From NCBI RefSeq assembly GCF_000146285.1, contig NZ_GL385912.1, positions 2,053,251 to 2,117,250 of the forward strand: a DNA stretch of 64,000 bases, in the 5' to 3' direction. Within the stretch, counting starts at the first letter, position 1; each line of letters starts with the position of its first letter. The notes below the pieces were generated by a model that was given only the letters and a program-made list of their open reading frames with translations, had not been told where the DNA came from and ran no database searches. Source of the DNA: Mobiluncus curtisii subsp. curtisii ATCC 35241 (lineage in GTDB: Bacteria > Actinomycetota > Actinomycetes > Actinomycetales > Actinomycetaceae). The translations under genes were made by a program, and so were the position numbers. This document shows, piece by piece, positions 48,685 to 56,558 of the stretch.

Positions 48685-51528
48685 TCATCCGCACTTTCCC
48701 GGCGTACTGCAGGTTTTGGTGGCGTAGAGAGCGAAAAGGTGCGAGACGATGCCTGCTTCATCACTATCAGCCGGCAAGCCGTAAGCCGCCTCGACCGCGC
48801 GGTCATTTTCGCGGTGTGCCGCCCGCAGCTCGACTGGCATTAAGTCGGGGTCATAGAGCGTGGCGAGGGAGGCATCCGGATAGAGTGAACGCGCTTCTAA
48901 AATCCCTTGCGCGGTGTGCTCGATACGTTCGCGCTGGGCAGGGGTGGCATCTGGCCACACCAAGTTGTTGTACACCGTCGTGTTGCCGTAGCGGTAATCA
49001 CTTTTTAGCCGACCAGCAACCACGCGCATCCAGGCATTATGCACCCGCGAAACTAAAACTCCGAAAACATAGCGCGAATCGGTCGGCACGAAATACAGTT
49101 GATTTCCTGGAATCATGCCGTCCTTAACAAAACCCATCGGAATATAATCACGGCGCTCCGAGGACACCGGTGGCACTCCAATATAGGTACCATCCTGGAA
49201 TTTTCCGCACGGGCGCAACAAATGCGGTCGGTCGGCAAGTTTGTATGCGTCTCCAGTCTTTACCTGCGCCAGACGCCAAGCTCGGCAAGCCCCCACCCGT
49301 GAACGCAGTTTCGGTAAGGCAGCCAATTCATTAGGGGTAATGCCCTCCAGCCACAAACAGTAACGATCCTCACCCCTGATGAACTCCGCTCCCATGGAAA
49401 ACTTCCGCACCCAGCGCGCTGCCTCTGGCTCGACCGCCAGCAGCTCCGCACGTTCCTCGGGCGACAGCAGCAGAAATCCATTGTCAGTGGGCTGAAATCC
49501 CTTTGACATTTCCGGCACGTCACACAGCGGCTTCATCTGGCGCTCCAAGAACACATCCGGCGCATCCGCGAGGTATCCGTTCAAATGGTTCACCTCATGG
49601 CGCATCCCGATACCTCCCCGCCTGGTACGCTGCGCCGCCGCGTCGCTCGGCGAAGGAATCTCTGCCGCATAATCCCACACGTATTTCGTTTTCCGATCCG
49701 TATAGGAAAACCCGATAATCACGCAGTACACGTGCGCCTGGTCGGAGGCTTCATTTGCCCAAATAAACGTGCGATGTGCAAAGTTCAACACGATTCCCGC
49801 GTCGAACAGTCCCCGCCACAGCGGCGCGACCTGCTGGCCTTGCACAATTGAGTTAGTGGACACAAAAGCCGCCTGAATTTCTCGGTTACCCCGCATATAG
49901 TCGGCAGCTTTTCGATACCAGCACGCGACATAATCGAGCACCCCGCCAACCTTACCGAAAATCGCCAGCCGGTCGACCTTTTGCGATTCATCCAGGCGGG
50001 AATAGCCGATAAACGGCGGGTTTCCCAGGACGTAACTGCACTGGTCCGCCGGCAGCACCGTGTTCCAATCCAAAGTCAGCGCATTAGCTTGCACGATGTG
50101 GGCGCTCTCCCGGAGGGGGAAATCATCATCCCCCAGAGACAGCAACATCTCCGTCTCACCGTTGGCTTTTAGCCGCGAAATCCACAATGCCGCCTCGGAA
50201 ACTTTCACCGCGAAATCGTTGATTTCAATGCCATAAAACTGGTCCAAGGACACCCTGGTGACGCTCGCGCCCACCTCTGCGAGGCTAAACGCCGTTTGAC
50301 CAGCATTGAGCCGGCTCAACACTTCATCCTCGAGGTGCCGCAGCTGCAGGTACGTCTCGGTCAAAAAGTTTCCTGATCCGCTGGCGGGGTCCAGAAACCG
50401 CATCTTGCACAGCCGCTCGTGGAAAGCCCGGTAACGATTAGTGCGTTGACGCGGGGTCAGTCCCTCCGCGTCATTGATGGCTCGCAACTCGGCTTTCAGG
50501 TCATCCAAAAACAGCGGGTCGATGACCTTGTGGATGCTTTCCGGGGAAGTGTAGTGCATTCCGCCAGCTCGGCGCGTTTCCGGGTTCAAGGTCGATTCAA
50601 AGATCCCCCCGAAAATCGTGGGCGAAATCTGGGACCAGTCCACTGCTCTCGAGACCTCGTTCAACAGCAGTTCCAACAGTTCGGGGCTAAAATTCGGAAT
50701 CTCAAAATCACCGGCGAACAAACCCCCGTTTACATAAGGGAACTCCCGCAGCGTCGTGTCATAAGGGTCGCGCCGCTCCACCGGTGTGTCCAACGCCCGG
50801 AACAGCAGTTTCAGGCGCGGACGCACATCAGCAGGGGCAACGCCCTTCAGATAACGATAGAACGCATCCTTCTGGAAGAGTCCCGCATCCTCGCAGTACA
50901 GACAGAACACCAGTCGCACGCACAGCACGTTTAGGGCGTGGCGGGTTTCAGGCGCGTCCGGCTCCAAATATTGGGCAAGCAGCCCGTCGTGCAGGCGCCC
51001 CACCAGCTCACCGGCTTGAATGGAGACTTGTTTTTCTTTCTCTAAGCGCGAGTTGATTGGGTCAATGATGAACCCGAGATACTCGGGGTGCTCGCCCAGC
51101 TCGGCAAGCGTAAACGCGAAAGTCGGTGCGCCTTCCAAATCGCGGCGACCACCGCGATCCCGGTCATAAACCCGAAACTCGCCAAAGTTACACGTCACCA
51201 AGAAACGCGGCTGCTCGGTGCGAGGCAAATCCTCGGCATAATCCCACACCTGCGCCAACGGGGTCTTTAGCACCCCTTGCCGCATCTCGGGAGCGTCCAA
51301 GTCCACCCCCAGAGATTTCTGTTCCACCATCACGGAGGCGTCGCGAATCCACACGTCGATGAAGCCGCCACCAGCGACGCGATGCTCGAACCGCACCGAT
51401 TCCATGCGCTCGTATCCCAGCACGTCATGCAACAGCAGCGTCCAGAACTTCTGGCACTCGCCCTTCTCATAGCCTTTACCCACCCATTGGGCGGCAAACT
51501 CCCGAGCAGCTGCCAAATCCGAAACCAT
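48685..51528 (-). CDS. Single-chain restriction-modification enzyme, MmeI-like (type IIL/IIG)
   Basis: 947 residues. The N-terminal nuclease-like region contains GFIDVWIRDASVMVEQKS with D58 and ExK at 69-71, the pattern of MmeI family nucleases. The adenine methyltransferase core has motif I FLDPASGSGNFLTETY and motif IV YVLGNPPFIGYS; a C-terminal target-recognition region follows (KTGDAYKLADRPHLLRPCG...NTTVYNNLVWPDATP). One protein would both cut and methylate one DNA strand. ATG at 51528 chosen; GTG and TTG directly upstream are nearer to GGAGAGG and equally possible. No separate restriction or specificity gene is present. Flanks the AT-rich ABC module and the DUF5692 locus. Confidence 0.85.
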   Translation of the reverse strand: MVSDLAAAREFAAQWVGKGYEKGECQKFWTLLLHDVLGYERMESVRFEHRVAGGGFIDVWIRDASVMVEQKSLGVDLDAPEMRQGVLKTPLAQVWDYAEDLPRTEQPRFLVTCNFGEFRVYDRDRGGRRDLEGAPTFAFTLAELGEHPEYLGFIIDPINSRLEKEKQVSIQAGELVGRLHDGLLAQYLEPDAPETRHALNVLCVRLVFCLYCEDAGLFQKDAFYRYLKGVAPADVRPRLKLLFRALDTPVERRDPYDTTLREFPYVNGGLFAGDFEIPNFSPELLELLLNEVSRAVDWSQISPTIFGGIFESTLNPETRRAGGMHYTSPESIHKVIDPLFLDDLKAELRAINDAEGLTPRQRTNRYRAFHERLCKMRFLDPASGSGNFLTETYLQLRHLEDEVLSRLNAGQTAFSLAEVGASVTRVSLDQFYGIEINDFAVKVSEAALWISRLKANGETEMLLSLGDDDFPLRESAHIVQANALTLDWNTVLPADQCSYVLGNPPFIGYSRLDESQKVDRLAIFGKVGGVLDYVACWYRKAADYMRGNREIQAAFVSTNSIVQGQQVAPLWRGLFDAGIVLNFAHRTFIWANEASDQAHVYCVIIGFSYTDRKTKYVWDYAAEIPSPSDAAAQRTRRGGIGMRHEVNHLNGYLADAPDVFLERQMKPLCDVPEMSKGFQPTDNGFLLLSPEERAELLAVEPEAARWVRKFSMGAEFIRGEDRYCLWLEGITPNELAALPKLRSRVGACRAWRLAQVKTGDAYKLADRPHLLRPCGKFQDGTYIGVPPVSSERRDYIPMGFVKDGMIPGNQLYFVPTDSRYVFGVLVSRVHNAWMRVVAGRLKSDYRYGNTTVYNNLVWPDATPAQRERIEHTAQGILEARSLYPDASLATLYDPDLMPVELRAAHRENDRAVEAAYGLPADSDEAGIVSHLFALYATKTCSTPGKCG

Positions 51529-51702
51529 CACCAAACCGACCTCTCCAACGCTCCTTGTGTCAACACCTCAGTATCCCACCACGTCGAGAGCAAAAGTTGA
51601 GAAATCGAAAACAGACCAGAACGAACCGCAGACTAGCTAAACGCCCGCCACCGACCACACTTGTGAGAACCGGGGCGACCGGACTCACCCGTTTACTCAG
51701 TA

Positions 51703-53064
51703 TCAGGAGTCAGCTTTCGCGCTCTCACTAGGTTCCTCCCCTGATTTCCTTTCTAGGCGCGCTTGTGCAACCGGATCAGCACTGAGCGGGGTATGCGGCT
51801 TGCCCAGGTAACGCTTATCCCGGCGCCACCACGGCATGATGCCCACCCAGCCATCTTCGGGAGGAACCAAGGTACCCGGCTCAAATCCCAGTTCCATGGG
51901 GGTTTGCGGGATTTGATCGACGATGAAGTACTTGTCTTTATTATCGAAGTGAGCCAGCACGACCTTGCGGAACGCTCCAAGTTCACAGAACAGCACTCCA
52001 GTGATGGGATTACGTTTCTGCCCGATAATCTTGTACAGCCAGTAACCGAACAAAGCCACATTGGAAATCAGCGCCAGCCAGGCACAGACAATGTTTGCCA
52101 CCGGGTTCATCGTCGCGTAGTTGAACATCCCGGAGGGCTGCACCAGCAGTTCGGGCAAGATGTTGTTCGCCGCAATCCAGAACATGAGAGTGAAGCACCT
52201 AAACCATATCCACTGACCTTTCGCCCACGTGAAGGCGGGAATGGTACACGCCAGCAACAGGGCAAACGTACAGTACCAGGTGTAATCAGCCAGCGAGTTG
52301 TACAGGAAAGCGTGATTCCACAGGTCGTAGGCAATAATCCAGGGCCACACCATATCCACCCAGATGAGTCCTTTGACCTTCTGGTTCGGCTGGGAAGTAA
52401 TGGCAATCTTTCCCAGACCGGTGATGGTGATGATGTTCAGCACTCCTGCCAGCGCTGAAAGCAAGTTCCAGTATCCCCCGATGGTACGGAACCCGGTTGC
52501 AGGATCGATACCGACATAGGCTTGCGCAAAGTTGGTAGCCACCGCCTGATACCATGCCTCGGTTCCCACCGCGGCAGCGACGCCGCGCGTCTCGGGCAGT
52601 CCCGGAATCATGGGAATGCTGTGCGCTTGGTCGATGGCTTGCAGACACTGCCAGTCGGCAGCGCAGGAATAGTATTCACTGGTCTGCAAGAAAATGGTGA
52701 CATCACGGATATTGGCCTCCATGATGTTCACCGCCAGTCCAATCCAGAGCGCCAGACCGAACCAGAAAGCATAGCGGTGCGCCTTAAGCGGATGGCGTTT
52801 CCCATAGAACAGCAAGAATCCGGTCATAGTGGCGGTGAGAATCATGATGGTGAACTTTCCGAAGGGGAACCATCCCACCATGGGAATACCGTGGGTAATC
52901 ACGTAAGGCATTACCGCGATGCCCCCTACGGTCCACAAAACAAAAATTGTCCAGTTCCAGCGACGGTTTATCTCAGCTATTACAATTTGAGCCAATAAAA
53001 CCACAATCCAGAACAAATAGACTCGCGGAGTTCCGATTTCCCACAATCCTAAGAAAGTATTCAC
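51703..53064 (-). CDS. DUF5692-like polytopic membrane protein A
   Basis: 453 residues, about nine membrane segments. Shares with the protein at 54370 the blocks NIMEANIRD, GGYWNLLSALAGVLNII, WVDMVWPWIIAYDLWNHAFLYN, ALLLACTIPAF and a C-terminal TPMELGF. It differs by an outer loop of about 70 residues between the first two blocks, containing YYSCAADWQC, and by a longer Pro/Glu-rich cytoplasmic tail. Very rich in Trp, with conserved Asp, Asn and Glu inside or near membrane segments. From recall it fits the family named DUF5692, whose function is unknown. Start GTG at 53064 with AAGGAG five bases upstream. Divergent from the SRPBCC gene. Confidence 0.65.
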   Translation of the reverse strand: MNTFLGLWEIGTPRVYLFWIVVLLAQIVIAEINRRWNWTIFVLWTVGGIAVMPYVITHGIPMVGWFPFGKFTIMILTATMTGFLLFYGKRHPLKAHRYAFWFGLALWIGLAVNIMEANIRDVTIFLQTSEYYSCAADWQCLQAIDQAHSIPMIPGLPETRGVAAAVGTEAWYQAVATNFAQAYVGIDPATGFRTIGGYWNLLSALAGVLNIITITGLGKIAITSQPNQKVKGLIWVDMVWPWIIAYDLWNHAFLYNSLADYTWYCTFALLLACTIPAFTWAKGQWIWFRCFTLMFWIAANNILPELLVQPSGMFNYATMNPVANIVCAWLALISNVALFGYWLYKIIGQKRNPITGVLFCELGAFRKVVLAHFDNKDKYFIVDQIPQTPMELGFEPGTLVPPEDGWVGIMPWWRRDKRYLGKPHTPLSADPVAQARLERKSGEEPSESAKADS

Positions 53065-53314
53065 CACTGCTCCTTTGTAACGGCTTATTGCCTTATAGTG
53101 TAGAACTCCCAATCATTGTTTTCATTAGGACGTTAGTCCCAAAATGAGTTTTATAAATCTCTCTATTCAAACGCACCCATTTTTCGCAATAGTGTGTTAG
53201 TTTCCTGTCAATAGGTTTTATATTCGGATGATTCTGAAGTGAATCCTTTTTTGCATCTATCGGCTTCGTCCTCACGGCATTACTCCGCGAGGAGTTAGGA
53301 ACTCGTTAAATACA
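53065..53314. promoter_or_regulatory. Shared AT-rich divergent control region of the DUF5692/SRPBCC locus
   Basis: 250 bp without genes between the two transcription units. It holds the imperfect palindrome GGAC-GTTA-GTCC (53128-53139) and a small hairpin ACTCC-GCGA-GGAGT (53282-53295) just before the SRPBCC start, which includes the only GGAG there. No recognisable regulator gene lies beside it. Confidence 0.4.
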
Positions 53315-54367
53315 ATGGCTACGTCACCTAAAGGAAAATGCTTCTGGAAACTTGCCGGTCTCGCGGCAGTTCCCATATTCGGAGGAGTGTTCGCGTTTTC
53401 GCAGCTCAGCGGGAAAGCAACTCGGGCAGAACAGGACTGGGTCTACCCCGCCGATGACATTATTGACCTGAACTACCAGAATGGTAAATCCTCGACTTAT
53501 GCCATTGATATTGATGCCCCTGCTTATGCGGTTTATCGCATTTTGAAACAAATCGGGGTGCAAAAATCAGGCTCATTCAGCAGCGAATTTCTCGAAAGGA
53601 CTTTCGCGCGTCTTCCCTTTTATAATCACTATGAAATTCAGGAAGAATTTCAAACTCCGGACGCTATTCAACCCGGCGATATTGCCGGTTTTGATTACCA
53701 AGGTATGTCTATGGAATGGGCGGATGTCGTGCCCGGCAAATACCTGGTGCAATGGGTCGATACCAAGAACCCTCCCGCTGCCCCCGGCAGCTATGCTTTC
53801 CGTTTCCCGTTCATGAAGCATTACGCCGCGGCGTGGTGTTTCTACGTTATTCCTCTCAAGGGCGAGCGGTGCCGGCTGCTCAACCACTGGCGAGTCGGTT
53901 TCGAGCCAGATAACCTCTACACACGCGCCATCAACTGGATTAATATCGAACTGGTCGGCGGCGTGATGGCACACATGCAAAATATCTACGTCAAGCGAGT
54001 CGCCGAGTTCCGCAAGAAACAGCAGTGGCACGGCAAATTCATGCGCGGAGCCTTGGGTGGACGCTTCTTCCGCTCCGGGACTCCGGCAGGTCGCTGGGAC
54101 GGAACCCCACTGTTTGAGGACACCTATACGCAATGGTTCCGCTACGGGCGCCGCAGCCCCGCGGTGGCTGAAATCCGACCTCCCGTCACCGACAACCCCA
54201 ATTGGCCGCCCACCGAACCGGGCAACCCGTGGGAAGACACTGTTGACCCGGACTACTACGTAGACTGGAGCGAGCCGGAGTTCAGCTGGGATGAACAAAT
54301 CCGCCAAAAGCGCGAACGTACCTATCTGCCGGGATGGGGTAAGCATCAGTCGAAGGCGGGTGACTAA
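53315..54367 (+). CDS. Membrane-anchored SRPBCC (START-like) domain protein
   Basis: 350 residues. One N-terminal membrane anchor (WKLAGLAAVPIFGGVFAFS) is followed by a domain with the SRPBCC pattern: SSTYAIDIDAPAYAVYRILKQIGVQKSGSFSSEFLERTF, IQPGDIAGF, WADVVPGKYLVQWV, a WCFYVIPLKGERCRLLNHWRVGF strand pair and a long C-terminal helix MAHMQNIYVKRVAEFRKKQ. Such folds bind lipids, sterols, pigments or other hydrophobic ligands. The last 100 residues are Pro-, Trp- and Asp-rich (PNWPPTEPGNPWED...) and look unstructured. It overlaps nothing and ends two bases before the next gene, so the two are co-translated. Its ligand is unknown. ATG at 53315; GGAG is rather far upstream. Confidence 0.65.
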   Translation: MATSPKGKCFWKLAGLAAVPIFGGVFAFSQLSGKATRAEQDWVYPADDIIDLNYQNGKSSTYAIDIDAPAYAVYRILKQIGVQKSGSFSSEFLERTFARLPFYNHYEIQEEFQTPDAIQPGDIAGFDYQGMSMEWADVVPGKYLVQWVDTKNPPAAPGSYAFRFPFMKHYAAAWCFYVIPLKGERCRLLNHWRVGFEPDNLYTRAINWINIELVGGVMAHMQNIYVKRVAEFRKKQQWHGKFMRGALGGRFFRSGTPAGRWDGTPLFEDTYTQWFRYGRRSPAVAEIRPPVTDNPNWPPTEPGNPWEDTVDPDYYVDWSEPEFSWDEQIRQKRERTYLPGWGKHQSKAGD

Positions 54368-54369
54368 TC

Positions 54370-55383
54370 ATGGTCATGCCTGCAGAGGCTCCCAACCTGT
54401 TCTTTTTTGAGGTGGGGCAATGGTGGGATTTCGCGATGCTTTTCCTGGTCATCGCGGTATTAGCCGCCCTCGCCTGGCTCGCTATTCGCTTTAAGTGGGC
54501 TGCCATCGCGCTGTTCATCGTAGTGCCGGTGCTGCTCACGATTTTCTGGTGGCCACACTCGATTCCGGGCACCCAAAGTGAGGGCTGGTTCGCCATCGCT
54601 AAACAGTACTCGGCGCTAGCCGGCTCGCTGTGTTTAGTCGCTTTGCAGTACTTCCCTAAGCTGCGTCGCAACCGGTTCTACCTGCTGATTCCTCCAATTA
54701 TTCTCTCAATCAACATCCTCGAAGCCGTAATTCGAGACTTCCAATGCTATTCCCTGCACGGAAATGTGAATAACGGTATGTGGGTCTGGGGCGGTCCGTG
54801 GAACATCATGAACGGTATCGCGGGGATTCTGAACCTGTTGATGATTGCCGGCTGGACCGGAATCTATGTGTCAAAAACGAACCGTCACATTATCTGGACT
54901 GACCTCACGATTGGCTGGATTATTGCCTACGACCTGTGGAATGTGGCGTACTGCTACAACTGTCTCTCAGATCGGGCCTGGTATTCGGGCGTAGCGCTGC
55001 TGTTGTCCTGTACGATTCCAGCATTTATGACGATGGGCAGAGGCGCCTGGATTCAGTATCGCGCCTACACCCTGACGTTCTGGTCAGCGTTTGTGCTCTC
55101 GTTCCCGCACTTTACCCAAGACTCCATGTTCACTCACGTGGCGAGTCAAAACCACGCCGCACTGTTCCTGCTGTCTTTCCTGGCGCTGGCAGCCAACGCG
55201 GGACTGGCGGTCTATCACGTGTGGAAGATTGTCAAAACCAAGCGCAATCCGTTTAAGACCGAGCTGTACACGGATTTGCCGCAAAACGTTAAGATTATCC
55301 GCCGCACCGCAACTGACGAGGTCAAATCTCGTATCGCGGCTCGGTTAGGAAAGACTCCTCAAGAACTGGGGTACCTGGACTAA
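54370..55383 (+). CDS. DUF5692-like polytopic membrane protein B
   Basis: 337 residues, about nine membrane segments. Paralogue of the divergent protein at 51703: shared blocks are NILEAVIRD, GGPWNIMNGIAGILNLL, WTDLTIGWIIAYDLWNVAYCYN, ALLLSCTIPAF, TLTFWSAF and the C-terminal end TPQELGY. It lacks the long outer loop. Charged residues in membrane stretches recur at the same positions in both, suggesting a functional site. Two bases separate it from the SRPBCC gene; the ATG six bases later is an alternative start. A strong terminator follows at 55395. Family function unknown. Confidence 0.65.
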   Translation: MVMPAEAPNLFFFEVGQWWDFAMLFLVIAVLAALAWLAIRFKWAAIALFIVVPVLLTIFWWPHSIPGTQSEGWFAIAKQYSALAGSLCLVALQYFPKLRRNRFYLLIPPIILSINILEAVIRDFQCYSLHGNVNNGMWVWGGPWNIMNGIAGILNLLMIAGWTGIYVSKTNRHIIWTDLTIGWIIAYDLWNVAYCYNCLSDRAWYSGVALLLSCTIPAFMTMGRGAWIQYRAYTLTFWSAFVLSFPHFTQDSMFTHVASQNHAALFLLSFLALAANAGLAVYHVWKIVKTKRNPFKTELYTDLPQNVKIIRRTATDEVKSRIAARLGKTPQELGYLD

Positions 55384-55394
55384 CAAGGCTGTCA

Positions 55395-55429
55395 ATAACC
55401 GGCTCGGGAGACTCTCTCGAGCCGGTTAT
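55395..55429. terminator. Terminator between DUF5692 B and pncA
   Basis: ATAACCGGCTCG pairs with CGAGCCGGTTAT around an 11-base loop, 12 bases after the stop codon, followed by TTTGTAT on the plus strand. The symmetric arms could also end the convergent pncA message. Confidence 0.8.
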
Positions 55430-55459
55430 TTGTATCTACGCCTCCGGGCAGCCAGAAGT

Positions 55460-56056
55460 TCAGTCAACTGCCTTAAAAGCGTCGGTGCTGGGAATTTCGT
55501 CTATCCCAGCCTGTGCCATCTCTTCACGGGCTGCTTCCCCTAGCTCTGCTGAAACTGGAACGGTGAGGTCCTCAAAGACGCGGGTCGGCCAACCCAAATC
55601 CAGGGCATCCAAAGCGGTGTCTTTCACACAGTGCGATTCCGCGATACCGACCACATCTACATCGGTAATGTCGGCGCGACGCAAAATCTCTTCCAAAGTA
55701 TCCCCCGACTTGTTCACCCCTTCAAAGCCGGAATAAGCCGCCGCATACTGACCCTTCTTAACGGAATCATCAAAAGGGAGGGAGGCAATAGCGTCGTGCA
55801 GTTCCGCTTCTGCGGTGCCCGCTATCCCGTGAGGAGGCCAGGTGTCTATAAAGTCTGGATGGTCGGAGAAATGCGCTCCCGGGTTAATATGCCAATCCTG
55901 AGTGGTGACAATAATCTCGTATTCGTCCTCATGCTCAGTGACAAAGTCCGCAATCCGCTCGGCAACCTCGTTGCCCCCAACCACCCCTAGGGCTCCGCCT
56001 TCACAAAAGGTCGGTTGGACATCGACAATCAACAATGCACGTTTCATTTCGGCCAT
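55460..56056 (-). CDS. pncA: Nicotinamidase (isochorismatase-like) PncA
   Basis: Hydrolyses nicotinamide to nicotinate in NAD salvage. The 198 residues show the catalytic triad of the family: Asp in LLIVDVQPTFCEGG, Lys in DDSVKKGQYAAAYSGFEG, and Cys in DVVGIAESHCVKDTALDA. The metal-site DWHINPGAHFSDHPDFIDTWPPH is also present. The ATG at 56056 follows CGGAGGAATT; an upstream in-frame extension lacks a ribosome site. Convergent with the DUF5692 gene and separated from it by a terminator. Confidence 0.92.
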   Translation of the reverse strand: MAEMKRALLIVDVQPTFCEGGALGVVGGNEVAERIADFVTEHEDEYEIIVTTQDWHINPGAHFSDHPDFIDTWPPHGIAGTAEAELHDAIASLPFDDSVKKGQYAAAYSGFEGVNKSGDTLEEILRRADITDVDVVGIAESHCVKDTALDALDLGWPTRVFEDLTVPVSAELGEAAREEMAQAGIDEIPSTDAFKAVD

Positions 56057-56157
56057 AATTCCTCCGTATGATTCTGGGGATACCTCTATTATGACCCAAA
56101 AAAGCCGATTGTAAGCCGCCACGTAAAAACCAAAAATCCCCGCCTGACGCGAGGATC

Positions 56158-56233
56158 TGGTGGCTCCGACCGGCGTCGATCCGGTGACCTAACGATTTTC
56201 AGTCGTTCGCTCTGCCAACTGAGCTACAGAGCC
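56158..56233 (-). tRNA. tRNA-Phe(GAA), CCA encoded
   Basis: Full cloverleaf on the minus strand, 5' end at 56233: acceptor GGCTCTG, D-arm, anticodon loop CTGAAAA with GAA, T-arm with a slightly changed loop (GATCGAC in place of GTTCGAx), discriminator A, then encoded CCA. Confidence 0.95.
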
Positions 56234-56268
56234 AACGTTCGTCTTAGCTTGTGACCATCGACGAACTG

Positions 56269-56342
56269 CGACCCTGACGGGACTCGAACCCGCGACCTCC
56301 GCCGTGACAGGGCGGCGCGCTAACCAACTGCGCTACAGGGCC
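56269..56342 (-). tRNA. tRNA-Asp(GUC)
   Basis: Minus strand, 5' end at 56342. Acceptor GGCCCTG/CAGGGTC, anticodon loop with GTC (CCTGTCACG), T-loop TTCGAGT, discriminator G. CCA not encoded. In series with tRNA-Glu and tRNA-Phe. Confidence 0.96.
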
Positions 56343-56372
56343 ATTCAAGGCGCAAGCCCGAAGGCTTGCCAG

Positions 56373-56445
56373 TACTCCCAACGGGATTTGAACCCGTGTT
56401 GCCGCCGTGAAAGGGCGGAGTCCTAGGCCGCTAGACGATAGGAGC
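56373..56445 (-). tRNA. tRNA-Glu(UUC)
   Basis: Minus strand, 5' end at 56445. Acceptor GCTCCTA/TGGGAGT, anticodon loop CTTTCAC with TTC, T-loop TTCAAAT, discriminator A. CCA not encoded. First of the Glu-Asp-Phe cluster, an order common in actinobacteria. Confidence 0.96.
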
Positions 56446-56558
56446 GTCGCCTAAGCCCAGGGGGCTAAGGACTTGAAATAGTCTAAGTGAAAAATGCTCA
56501 GAGTGCAAAACCTCGCTTCCCCTCGGCCAGTTTAGGCACGATAACCTATGCTAGATAC

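Noticed and set aside
53573-54346. 257-codon minus-strand frame inside the SRPBCC gene
   Set aside because: No domain; the sense frame has a membrane anchor, fold pattern and coupling to the next gene.
43260-55383. Complete integrative element bounded by tRNA-Lys
   Set aside because: No integrase, excisionase, transposase or convincing right-hand att copy is visible; only a short partial repeat was found.
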